Translations under genes and position numbers: made by a program
Assembly: GCA_030613445.1 (NCBI GenBank)
Contig: JAUWLY010000047.1
Location: 1 to 12,564 of the forward strand
Length of the DNA: 12,564 nucleotides
Direction: 5' to 3'
Origin: Candidatus Stahliibacteriota bacterium
GTDB taxonomy: Bacteria > Hydrothermota > Tepidihabitantia > SM23-42
Part shown: piece after piece, positions 6,213 through 12,455 of the stretch
Layout: every line of letters begins with the position of its first letter
Position numbering within the stretch: position 1 is the stretch's first letter
Notes under the pieces: generated by a model
Database searches by the model: none
The model's input: only the letters and a program-made list of their open reading frames with translations
Told to the model about the DNA's origin: nothing

Positions 6213-7490
6213 TTATCTCACCACAATAAATTTCTTGAAACACGCTCCTTTCGTATAATCTACTTTCACGAAATATGTTCCATTGGACAGATGTGCAGTA
6301 TTAATGTGAAATGAACACATTTTGTTTATTGTTTTTTGAATCGGTTGCCCAATCATTTGTCCCTGTACATCATAAAGAGATATTTCTATTTCTTCCGTTT
6401 GTTTTGCAGTCAATAAGATATTGATTTTTTGCACACTTGGATTAGGGTAGATCTCTATGGAGACGGTTGAGTGTAGTGTTGATTCAATATCTGTATCTTG
6501 GACACCAAAGTAAGTCGTTCGTTCAAAATAGACGTCGTGGTCATTCGGATAATTAACCGCATGTGCCCAGAGTAAATACACTTCATTTGTCTCGATGAAG
6601 AAGTGGGGTTGGGTATTATTGCAAATATCTGCCGTAATCTGGTATTCAGTTTCCCAATCAACACCATTCGATGATGCGCGCCGATATAAATTGTATGCTG
6701 GCGGGACATATGTAGCATAGTAAACAAGGTATTTTGGATCAGGCGCCTGATTAGCAAATGGGTCATGAGAATTACCCTGTGTTGTTAATTGAACTTCATT
6801 GCTCCAGTTGATACGATCAGTTGATGTTCTTGAGAAGACTTCATATCCGCTTCCTGTATTACGATGGTATACATAGAGGTATGTACCGTTTGTATGTTTC
6901 ATAACCCGAGGTCGATACCCTCCAGCGCCAACCATCGTTTTTAGAGTATCCCAGTCACCACCATAGGGACAGTGAGCGATATAAGCTCCACCCGGACCTC
7001 GGTAGCTCATAGTTAATGAACTATCGGGTTCCAGAATGACGGTTGGATCGTAAAACATATCAGCATGGCTCCAACCTAATTCAATACGGCCTTGACGTAA
7101 CCATGAAAGACCATCAAATGACCGTGCTTCATAAATCCCATATTGTCCATCCTCATTTGATGCATACCATAGGCATAACGTATCATTAGGTAATTGTATA
7201 AAACTTAGGGTTGCTTGGTCGCCGTTTTCTTCGATGATAGGTATAACTGAATCCCACGTTGCGCCACTATCTGAAGAGAACGTTATATACAGATCACCTG
7301 ATACCCAATCTGGATTTCTTGTAAAGATAACCATGAGACGATTGTCACTTAAACGCGCAATCCATCCCTCATAATCGTTTTCTGGTCCACCGGATACAAC
7401 TACTGGTGTAGCTTGCAAGAAAGTGCTGAGTAGTGCAATCAGAAAGAACAACATTATATTCTTGGTGTGTGTTTTGACTCTCTCATTCAT
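6213..7490 (-). CDS. Secreted Asp-box (BNR-like) propeller protein with T9SS type A sorting domain
   Basis: An exported protein of 425 residues, probably surface-displayed or released, with no assigned ligand. Residues 1-27 form a signal peptide (MNERVKTHTK, then a leucine-rich core ending near QATP). Residues about 30-330 form a propeller with one good Asp-box (S72-x-D-x-G-x-x-W79) and weaker ones (SFDGLSW, STDRINW, SSNGVDW). The sialidase R-I-P motif is not visible, so enzymatic sialidase activity is doubtful; a GH43/GH32-like propeller is another possibility. Residues 346-425 form a classic T9SS type A tail: EIYPNPS, ISLYDVQGQMI, LSNGTYFVKV, and a basic end KKFIVVR. A longer reading to 7529 exists, but GGAGG (7498-7502) sits 7 bases before the third of three consecutive ATGs. 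I therefore start at 7490; 7493 is nearly as good. Confidence 0.85.
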   Translation of the reverse strand: MNERVKTHTKNIMLFFLIALLSTFLQATPVVVSGGPENDYEGWIARLSDNRLMVIFTRNPDWVSGDLYITFSSDSGATWDSVIPIIEENGDQATLSFIQLPNDTLCLWYASNEDGQYGIYEARSFDGLSWLRQGRIELGWSHADMFYDPTVILEPDSSLTMSYRGPGGAYIAHCPYGGDWDTLKTMVGAGGYRPRVMKHTNGTYLYVYHRNTGSGYEVFSRTSTDRINWSNEVQLTTQGNSHDPFANQAPDPKYLVYYATYVPPAYNLYRRASSNGVDWETEYQITADICNNTQPHFFIETNEVYLLWAHAVNYPNDHDVYFERTTYFGVQDTDIESTLHSTVSIEIYPNPSVQKINILLTAKQTEEIEISLYDVQGQMIGQPIQKTINKMCSFHINTAHLSNGTYFVKVDYTKGACFKKFIVVR

Positions 7491-7509
7491 CATCATACCT
7501 CCACAATTT

Positions 7510-7537
7510 ATTATATGGATAAAGACCAATAAATCAA
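7510..7537 (-). promoter_or_regulatory. sigma70-like promoter of the Asp-box propeller gene
   Basis: On the minus strand, TTGATT (7532-7537) and TATAAT (7510-7515) are separated by 16 bases. The predicted transcript begins near 7503, which puts the GGAGG site at its very 5' end. This also argues against the longer start at 7529, which would lie upstream of the transcript. Confidence 0.7.
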
Positions 7538-7550
7538 CCGGTAACTGATA

Positions 7551-7578
7551 TTGACAATTATTGGTTAATCCGTAGAAT
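7551..7578 (+). promoter_or_regulatory. sigma70-like promoter of the first methyltransferase gene
   Basis: TTGACA (7551-7556) and TAGAAT (7573-7578) are separated by 16 bases. Its -35 box is back to back with that of the minus-strand promoter, only 13 bases apart, so the two genes share a divergent control region. Confidence 0.7.
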
Positions 7579-7599
7579 TAAGGCGCGGGATATGATGTT

Positions 7600-8349
7600 A
7601 TGATATTATACAAAGGATTTGCCGATTTGTACACAAAGGGACCTTATCATTTCAGTAAGCGGCTTGTAAAATATCTGCCAAAGGTATTCAATCGTTTTCG
7701 TATTCGACCCAAAAAGCTTTTAGACCTCTGCTGTGGTGATGGTCGGTTTGCCGTAGCAATGGCAAGAAAAAGTATAGATGTGACCGGTGTTGATGCTTCG
7801 CCATACATGCTTCGGTATGCTAGACAGCGGGCACGTAAAGCCCGGGTTAAGGTTAATTTCGTGCGTCAGGAAATGCAGCATTTGTACACCCAAACGAGAT
7901 TTGATCTTGTCACTTGCTGGTTTGATAGTATCAATTACCTGCTGACAAAAAGCGATCTTGATAAGACCTTTCGCAATATCAACCGGGTTTTAAATGATGG
8001 TGGTGTTTTCATATTCGATGTCAACACGATCTATGGTCTTTCTGTGAATTGGCAAGACAATTCTCCTTGTGTTATACAAGATACTGATAGACTATTTGAG
8101 GTTCATATCTGTCCGCCCATTTTTAAAAGAAACATCGTCACTTTAAGAATAGTCGGTTTCATTAAGCATGCTCGCGATTGGCGCAGAGTAGTGGAGGTAC
8201 ACAAGGAAAGAGCTTATCGATTGAGCGAGATTAGGAAGTCCTTTAAGAAAGCACATTTCAAAGAATTGGATTGTTGGGAAAGTTTGAAGAGCATGAAAAA
8301 ACCAAGACGTGATGCTGGAAAGGTCTTTTTTGTACTGAAAAGAACGTGA
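7600..8349 (+). CDS. Class I SAM-dependent methyltransferase
   Basis: A 249-residue cytoplasmic methyltransferase of unknown substrate. SAM-binding motif I is LLDLCCGDGRFAVAMA (40-55), and the acidic residue at the end of strand 2 is D65 in VTGVDAS. A later strand reads RFDLVTCWFDSINYLLT, followed by NRVLNDGGVFIFDVN, typical of the fold. The C-terminal half is basic and shows no extra domain. It resembles the second methyltransferase of the window (9045-9818) in the 'S-x-x-x-LLTKxD' and 'NRxLxDxGxFIxD' stretches, so the two are probably distant paralogues. The ATG has only a weak ribosome site (GCGGGA at 7585-7590), but no better in-frame start lies near. The next 234 bases before the regulator hold no convincing gene. 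Confidence 0.88.
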   Translation: MILYKGFADLYTKGPYHFSKRLVKYLPKVFNRFRIRPKKLLDLCCGDGRFAVAMARKSIDVTGVDASPYMLRYARQRARKARVKVNFVRQEMQHLYTQTRFDLVTCWFDSINYLLTKSDLDKTFRNINRVLNDGGVFIFDVNTIYGLSVNWQDNSPCVIQDTDRLFEVHICPPIFKRNIVTLRIVGFIKHARDWRRVVEVHKERAYRLSEIRKSFKKAHFKELDCWESLKSMKKPRRDAGKVFFVLKRT

Positions 8350-8443
8350 CATAAAAAACACGAACAAAGACGAAGAACTGAACGAATGGGATGGTGGAAA
8401 TCTTGACGAAATAGTCAACGGAAAGAATAATCGCGATTACGCC

Positions 8444-8471
8444 TTGATTTTAACCATACGTTAAATATAAT
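8444..8471 (+). promoter_or_regulatory. sigma70-like promoter of the ArsR-like regulator gene
   Basis: TTGATT (8444-8449) and TATAAT (8466-8471) are separated by 16 bases. A transcript would begin near 8478, with a leader of about 105 bases that contains an inverted repeat and a possible micro-ORF. Confidence 0.7.
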
Positions 8472-8492
8472 AACCCAATCTGCATTGTACAA

Positions 8493-8508
8493 ATGTATAT
8501 GCATACAT
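8493..8508. promoter_or_regulatory. Inverted repeat, candidate operator for the ArsR-like regulator
   Basis: ATGTAT-ATGC-ATACAT is a perfect 6-base inverted repeat with a 4-base spacer. It lies about 15-30 bases downstream of the predicted transcription start of the regulator gene. Winged-helix repressors of this family commonly bind such AT-rich dyads and repress their own gene. The link is inferred from position only. Confidence 0.4.
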
Positions 8509-8542
8509 ATCGATATGGGGATTTAGGACAAGGAGGAGTGCT

Positions 8543-8587
8543 TTGAGCAGAAGTACCAGTATAAAAAATATGGAGGGATGTAAATGA
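8543..8587 (+). CDS. Possible 14-residue leader peptide overlapping the regulator start
   Basis: A TTG six bases after a strong AGGAGG (8531-8536) opens a frame MSRSTSIKNMEGCK that ends at TGA 8585-8587. The stop overlaps the regulator ATG (ATGA). The regulator has its own GGAGG (8572-8576). Without the micro-ORF, the first ribosome site has no evident purpose. It could serve translational coupling or attenuation; the peptide sequence itself suggests no function. Confidence 0.3.
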   Translation: MSRSTSIKNMEGCK

Positions 8588-8922
8588 ACAGAATAGTACA
8601 GAAGAGGCCAATGAAGGAGATTCTCTATCGAGAATCTCGTGTCGCACGAGCACTGGGTGAACCAGCCAAATTTGCGATTTTCAGTTTATTGCTGGAACAA
8701 GGAACTCTGACGTTATCTGAAATAGCCAGATTTATTCATCGTTCAAAGACAACAACATGCTACCATTTATCAAAGCTAAAAAGTTTAGAGATTGTACGAT
8801 ACGAAACAAAGGAGGACGGGGTCAACTACTGGATAAAATATGAAAATGAGCTAAAGGGTATTATAAAATCACTTACCAAATTCGTCAATCGGTCACTAAA
8901 AGGCATCCATAGTGAAACTTAA
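8584..8922 (+). CDS. ArsR-like winged helix-turn-helix transcriptional regulator
   Basis: A 112-residue DNA-binding protein, probably a dimeric repressor. Residues 19-85 match the ArsR-type winged helix: RVARALGEPAKFAIFSLLL (helices 1-2), LTLSEIARFI, the recognition helix with KTTTCYHLSKLKSLEIV (55-71), and the wing ETKEDGVNYWIKY. The metal-binding E-L-C-x-C-D-L box of classical ArsR is missing. The only cysteine is C59, within the recognition helix, so metal sensing through that box is unlikely. GGAGG at 8572-8576, 7 bases before the ATG, supports the start. It sits between two related methyltransferase genes and upstream of an acetyltransferase, which makes them its likely targets. An inverted repeat and a promoter lie upstream, and the octamer array starts right after its stop. 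Confidence 0.85.
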   Translation: MNRIVQKRPMKEILYRESRVARALGEPAKFAIFSLLLEQGTLTLSEIARFIHRSKTTTCYHLSKLKSLEIVRYETKEDGVNYWIKYENELKGIIKSLTKFVNRSLKGIHSET

Positions 8923-8986
8923 TCCCATTCGAACATTCTAACATGTTAGAATGCTAAAATGTTAACATGTTGCCATGTTGATAAGC
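8923..8986. repeat. Degenerate tandem array of eight 8-base units
   Basis: Cut in steps of eight from the base after the regulator's stop, the sequence falls into eight units that align on TAACATGT. The units at 8939 and 8963 are identical, and those at 8955 and 8971 differ from this by one and two bases. An A at position 5 is present in all eight, and a T at position 6 in seven. Because the unit is nearly self-complementary, it also creates a perfect 20-base palindrome at 8934-8953 (CATTCTAACATGTTAGAATG) and a 10-base one at 8959-8968. It could be a repeat tract, a cluster of regulator sites, or a hairpin between the two genes. Confidence 0.75.
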
Positions 8987-9044
8987 AAATTTGAGGTGAC
9001 TGGTATCCCTGTAGGATAAAGAGGGGTCCATGAGGAGGTGATTT

Positions 9045-9818
9045 ATGGGTGAAGCGGTGTTTGACAAGATAGCAAGGTTTTATGATTATGAACAGGAAGG
9101 TTTTGTTAAAGATATCCTCCTTTATGTGGAGTATGCGAAGAAGTGCGGGGGAAAGGTACTTGAACTCGCGTGCGGTACAGGTCGGGTTTTGATACCGATT
9201 GCCAAAGAGGGAATAAAAGTTACTGGAATGGATATCTCGGAGGAAATGCTCAATATCGCCAGGGGGAAAATTGTGAAATTGGATAAAAGTATAAGAGAAA
9301 ATATTGAGATAGTTCAAGGAGATATGAAGCAGTTTTATCTAAAGAAAAAGTTTTCAATGATATATATTGCTTTCCGTTCGTTTCAGTGTCTTCTGACAAA
9401 ACAAGATCAAGGGGCGTGTCTGGAATCTGTGAATAGACATCTTGAAGATAATGGTTTATTTATTCTCGACCTTTTTGCACCGCGACACGATATCCTTGCT
9501 CAGGTAAAGCGAAGTCTGAACATGGATAAGTTCTATGATAAGGAGAATCATCTCTATATTAATCGCCGCTGCGAAGATGAATATGATTTAGCAAATCAAC
9601 TCTTGAAAGAAAACAGGTTTTATGAATGGACTGATAAGAATGGCAAATCTCATGAACAGATATGGTCTTTTGAACTGGCTTATCTTTTCAGGTACGAAGC
9701 AGAATTACTTTTGGAAAAGTATGGCTTCAAAGTCGAGAATGTATTTGGAGATTTTGATAAGTCGCCTTATGATTATTGTTCGGGTGAACAGATTTTCTTA
9801 GCAAGGAGAGTTTCTTAA
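9045..9818 (+). CDS. Class I SAM-dependent methyltransferase
   Basis: A 257-residue methyltransferase of unknown substrate. Motif I is KVLELACGTGRVLIPIA (37-53), and the acidic SAM ribose-binding residue is D63 in VTGMDIS. The stretch YIAFRSFQCLLTKQD then NRHLEDNGLFILDLF parallels the first methyltransferase. The C-terminal part (about 175-250) contains aromatic strand segments such as RFYEWTDKNG and the closing SGEQIFLARR, as in small-molecule methyltransferases. The start has an almost ideal ribosome site, AGGAGGTG at 9033-9040. No promoter with the window's usual geometry lies upstream, only a weak TTGAGG/TAGGAT pair, so it may be read through from the regulator gene. Its stop overlaps the start of the GNAT gene by one base (TAATG). 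Confidence 0.9.
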   Translation: MGEAVFDKIARFYDYEQEGFVKDILLYVEYAKKCGGKVLELACGTGRVLIPIAKEGIKVTGMDISEEMLNIARGKIVKLDKSIRENIEIVQGDMKQFYLKKKFSMIYIAFRSFQCLLTKQDQGACLESVNRHLEDNGLFILDLFAPRHDILAQVKRSLNMDKFYDKENHLYINRRCEDEYDLANQLLKENRFYEWTDKNGKSHEQIWSFELAYLFRYEAELLLEKYGFKVENVFGDFDKSPYDYCSGEQIFLARRVS

Positions 9819-10711
9819 TGCAGGCACGTTTTTTACGAACAGGTGAAGAGAAGAAGTGGTATGAGTTAATGAATGAGGAGTTGGGTGAATCTTTTACACA
9901 GTTGTCTGATTATCGTCTGCAGAGCCACATAGTTGTTGAGGAAAATAATAGATTTGTTGGTGGCATGGAATTGATTATAGATGATCCTGAATTAGTATTA
10001 TTGTTTAACCCGATTGTCAAAGGTAAAGATACGTCGAGTGTGTTTGAATACCTTTTACGTAAGGGAATTGAAGGAGCGCAGTCATTAGATGTTCAAAAAA
10101 TCTTTGGTCTCATTCATGAAAGCAATGATAAATTCAAAATAATTCAAACTGTGTTACAAAATCTCGAATTCGAATTGGGTATGAAAAAGGTATTGTATCA
10201 ACGTAAGCCAACCCCTTTTTCCGTACATAAATCCAATTTACGTTTTACTTATAAATCTCTCAAAGAAGTTGGTGAAGAAGACTTTGTCAAAACGTTGGAA
10301 AAAATTTATCAACCTGATATTTTTGAATCTGATCCCAAAAAATGCTTTTTTGGATTGAAAAGAATGGCTGTCAAAAGCAGGCGATTTTATCCTGAAGATT
10401 GGGAAGTAACATATGCTGAAAACCAGGCAGTTGGAATTACAATGCCTCAGCTCCATGATGAAAAGGGCGAAATTGGTAGTAATTTTTATGTTGGTGTTAT
10501 ACCTGTTTTAAGAAAAAAGGGCATTGGAAAGATGCTGCAAAGAAGAGCAATTGAAAGGTTAATAAAAAGAGGCGTAATATTGATCGTGGGATCAACATAT
10601 TTTGAAAATACTCCAATGATTAGGATATTTGAATCCTTGGGATATGAATTTGCAGAATATCAGTATTTTTATTGTTACAAAACTACGGCAAACACTGGTG
10701 TAAAGGAATAG
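9818..10711 (+). CDS. GNAT-family acetyltransferase with N-terminal GNAT-like half
   Basis: A 297-residue N-acetyltransferase. The C-terminal half carries the acetyl-CoA site: motif A FYVGVIPVLRKKGIGKML (223-240) with the R-x-x-G-x-G loop (R232 to G237), and motif B around FENTPMIRIFESLGYE (262-277). The N-terminal half (about 1-130) has similar strand order (VVEENNRFVGGMELII, IFGLIHESN, LEFELGMKKVLYQ) but no recognisable pyrophosphate loop. I read it as a degenerate second GNAT domain. It overlaps the preceding methyltransferase by one base and has AAGGAGAG (9802-9809) as its ribosome site, so the two are translationally coupled and likely modify related substrates. The substrate cannot be told from sequence. 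It converges with the lipoprotein gene 21 bases downstream. Confidence 0.88.
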   Translation: MQARFLRTGEEKKWYELMNEELGESFTQLSDYRLQSHIVVEENNRFVGGMELIIDDPELVLLFNPIVKGKDTSSVFEYLLRKGIEGAQSLDVQKIFGLIHESNDKFKIIQTVLQNLEFELGMKKVLYQRKPTPFSVHKSNLRFTYKSLKEVGEEDFVKTLEKIYQPDIFESDPKKCFFGLKRMAVKSRRFYPEDWEVTYAENQAVGITMPQLHDEKGEIGSNFYVGVIPVLRKKGIGKMLQRRAIERLIKRGVILIVGSTYFENTPMIRIFESLGYEFAEYQYFYCYKTTANTGVKE

Positions 10712-10732
10712 TTTTCTTAGGCTGAGTTTGAT

Positions 10733-11581
10733 TTACGGGCCAATATAGCCGGTGCTTAGGGCAACATCATCAAACCAGCAGATATTATCTTTTGGATTGT
10801 TATGGATGTAGATTCCCAGACTAATACGTTTTATCTTTAATTCGTTCGTTGTTCTCCAGTTAAAGCCAGTAACGTGCACGTAAAGCTCGCCATCGATCCA
10901 TGCAGCTATTTCACCATTGTCATGTCCTGCATCATTTGCCTTAATCATTAATTCCATACAATACCAGCGATTTCTCTCTGGGATGATAATTGAGTCCGGA
11001 TAGAATACATTCCCCCAAAAATTACCCTGATTATCAGGCAGCATCTCATGCCAGTACGCATAAAACTGCATTCTGCCAGGCGGAGTCAGGGTTTCCCAGT
11101 CGCTCCAGGGTTCAAAACCAGAGCCAAATCTATCATCTCCATCAGGTTTTATACCGGCTTGTCCCATTTGATTATATTTATTATCACCTTCCACAGCATA
11201 AAGGGAACAGAAGTGCATGCCCCAGCCTTGGTCAAAGGTCGAATCAAATTTGCAGTACCAGCGAAAATAAACCTTATCATAACCAGGATGGAACCAGTAT
11301 TTAATGCTGGCAGTTGACGAATTGTCATCATTGTAGACTGCAGTACATTTCAAAGCTCGCCTGCCTGAATGTGCAGTTTCAGTGTTATCAATGATCTCTG
11401 GTGGTCCATATGCATCAAACCAGTCATCATAATTGCCGTCTTCAAAATCGTCTCCGAAAAAAATTGTTCCTGGTTCTTCCAGAGCGCTTTCAGGTTCTTT
11501 TGTACAACTGGATAATGCCAACAATGCAATCAACGCACATGCCATACATAAAGGTTTATAATTAATCCTTGCATTTATCAT
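10733..11581 (-). CDS. Lipoprotein with concanavalin-like (polysaccharide lyase-like) domain
   Basis: A 282-residue lipoprotein. The signal peptide (1-25) ends in the lipobox LSSC, with the lipidated cysteine at C26. The next residue is Thr, which argues for outer-membrane rather than inner-membrane retention in a diderm. The mature part is one beta-sandwich-like domain: GDDFEDGNYDDWFDAYG (43-59), SGRRALKC, several tryptophan-rich strands (YWFHPGYDKVYFRWYCKF), IAAWIDGELYVHV, and the closing CWFDDVALSTGYIGP. Such ends occur in concanavalin-fold proteins, including families annotated as polysaccharide lyases. I see no catalytic residues I could name, so binding is as likely as cleavage. The ribosome site is GGAG, 7 bases before the ATG. 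A consensus promoter lies at 11597-11624. Confidence 0.85.
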   Translation of the reverse strand: MINARINYKPLCMACALIALLALSSCTKEPESALEEPGTIFFGDDFEDGNYDDWFDAYGPPEIIDNTETAHSGRRALKCTAVYNDDNSSTASIKYWFHPGYDKVYFRWYCKFDSTFDQGWGMHFCSLYAVEGDNKYNQMGQAGIKPDGDDRFGSGFEPWSDWETLTPPGRMQFYAYWHEMLPDNQGNFWGNVFYPDSIIIPERNRWYCMELMIKANDAGHDNGEIAAWIDGELYVHVTGFNWRTTNELKIKRISLGIYIHNNPKDNICWFDDVALSTGYIGP

Positions 11582-11596
11582 TTTCTACTCCGAATA

Positions 11597-11624
11597 ACTA
11601 TACAAAGAGTATTCTCATTGTCAA
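11597..11624 (-). promoter_or_regulatory. sigma70-like promoter of the lipoprotein gene
   Basis: On the minus strand, TTGACA (11619-11624) and TATAGT (11597-11602) are separated by 16 bases. The predicted start near 11590 leaves a leader of about 10 bases holding the GGAG site. Confidence 0.75.
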
Positions 11625-11654
11625 TCTCTTCTTGTTACTGAAGTAGTTCTCGAT

Positions 11655-11680
11655 CCTTCAACAAGTTCAGGACAGGCGGG
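11655..11680. repeat. Dispersed-type intergenic repeat fragment
   Basis: CCTTCAACAAGTTCAGGAC followed by AGGCGGG differs at two bases from the core CCTTCGACAAGCTCAGGAC, which I recall as a very common short repeat in bacterial intergenic DNA. It is GC-richer than its surroundings and lies between the divergent promoters of the lipoprotein and alkyltransferase genes. Confidence 0.55.
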
Positions 11681-11716
11681 CTCGAACAGAAATAATCATC
11701 ATCGGATTTGCTTTTC

Positions 11717-11744
11717 TTGACAATCTACTTAAGATCCATACACT
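11717..11744 (+). promoter_or_regulatory. sigma70-like promoter of the alkyltransferase gene
   Basis: TTGACA (11717-11722) and TACACT (11739-11744; four of six consensus bases) are separated by 16 bases. The -10 box ends 7 bases before the ATG at 11752, so the transcript would have almost no leader. Confidence 0.5.
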
Positions 11745-11751
11745 GAAGATT

Positions 11752-12357
11752 ATGAAGAATTGGATGCCCTTAGGGGAAAGAAGGAATAGGAAGAAAACTA
11801 CGTTGAAACATTTATCCTACACGCTCGTGCAATCTCAATTCGGTGAGATAGGGATTGTGTGGAAATCAGAAGATAGAAATGCAAAGATCATTCATGTATT
11901 CTTGCCAAAGCCAGGGAAGAAGATGAAACAAGTCATTCGAAAGGTTTATCCCTATGTCGCATCTGGCAGTGCTTCTATTATTGATAAGATTTGCAGGAAA
12001 TTTAGACGATATTTAGAAGGAAAACCCATAGGTTTTCCTTTAGATAATATCGCTCTGGAACAACTTTATAATTTTCAAAAGAAAGTTCTATTACTCGAAA
12101 GACAGATTCCATATGGTCAGGTGAGTACTTATGGAAGGTTGGCTCACAAGTTGGGGCATCCTGGCGCAGCGCGTGCTGTAGGTAGGGCGTTGGCCAGAAA
12201 TCCATTTCCTATTATTATTCCGTGCCATCGGACAATCAAATCAGATGGTTCTCTTGGAGGATTTGGTGGAGGCTTGAAATTGAAGAGGCAACTTCTGGAG
12301 CTCGAGGGCGTGAGGTTTGATCAGAACGGCAGAGTGAAATTAGATACTGTATGGTAG
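11752..12357 (+). CDS. ogt: Methylated-DNA-protein-cysteine S-methyltransferase (O6-alkylguanine-DNA alkyltransferase)
   Basis: A suicide repair protein that transfers alkyl groups from O6-alkylguanine in DNA to its own cysteine. It has 201 residues. The active-site C158 lies in IIIPCHRTIKSDGSLGGFGG; the usual PCHRV reads PCHRT here. The helix-turn-helix and arginine-finger segment is GQVSTYGRLAHKLGHPGAAR followed by AVGRALARNP. Residues about 22-95 form the small N-terminal domain. The ATG at 11752 has no good ribosome site, but a promoter ends 7 bases upstream of it, consistent with leaderless initiation. A TTG at 11803, nine bases after AGGAAG, is an alternative that would drop a basic 17-residue leader. 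With fpg, the ligase and rtcA it makes four nucleic-acid repair genes in 10 kb, though it is a separate transcription unit. Confidence 0.93.
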   Translation: MKNWMPLGERRNRKKTTLKHLSYTLVQSQFGEIGIVWKSEDRNAKIIHVFLPKPGKKMKQVIRKVYPYVASGSASIIDKICRKFRRYLEGKPIGFPLDNIALEQLYNFQKKVLLLERQIPYGQVSTYGRLAHKLGHPGAARAVGRALARNPFPIIIPCHRTIKSDGSLGGFGGGLKLKRQLLELEGVRFDQNGRVKLDTVW

Positions 12358-12368
12358 TGAAGCAGTAG

Positions 12369-12401
12369 ATTGCCACGTTCCGAAAAATCGGAACTCGCAA
12401 T
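12369..12401. repeat. Hairpin repeat of the GATTGCCACG...CTCGCAATGACA type, possible bidirectional terminator
   Basis: A perfect 7-base stem GTTCCGA/TCGGAAC closes an AAAA loop (12377-12394), and an outer stem ATTGC/GCAAT (12369-12373 with 12397-12401) encloses it. The flanking words match a dispersed bacterial intergenic repeat that I recognise from memory. It sits just past the alkyltransferase stop, between it and the probable end of a convergent gene, a fitting place for a terminator. There is no U-run, so termination is uncertain. Confidence 0.6.
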
Positions 12402-12455
12402 GACAATCCGAAAGAAGCAATCAGGGTAGCATCTAAGAAGTAGTCTTTTGTGTTA

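Noticed and set aside
8339..8464. Plus-strand open frame between the first methyltransferase and the regulator, with a coding-like run ending RDYALILTIR.
   Set aside because: It has no ATG, GTG or TTG before its last few codons and no ribosome site, and it runs into the regulator's promoter. It could be a gene scrap but I cannot support it.
8934..8953. The perfect 20-base palindrome read as a stand-alone operator or terminator.
   Set aside because: The octamer array explains it better: two and a half near-palindromic units automatically produce it.
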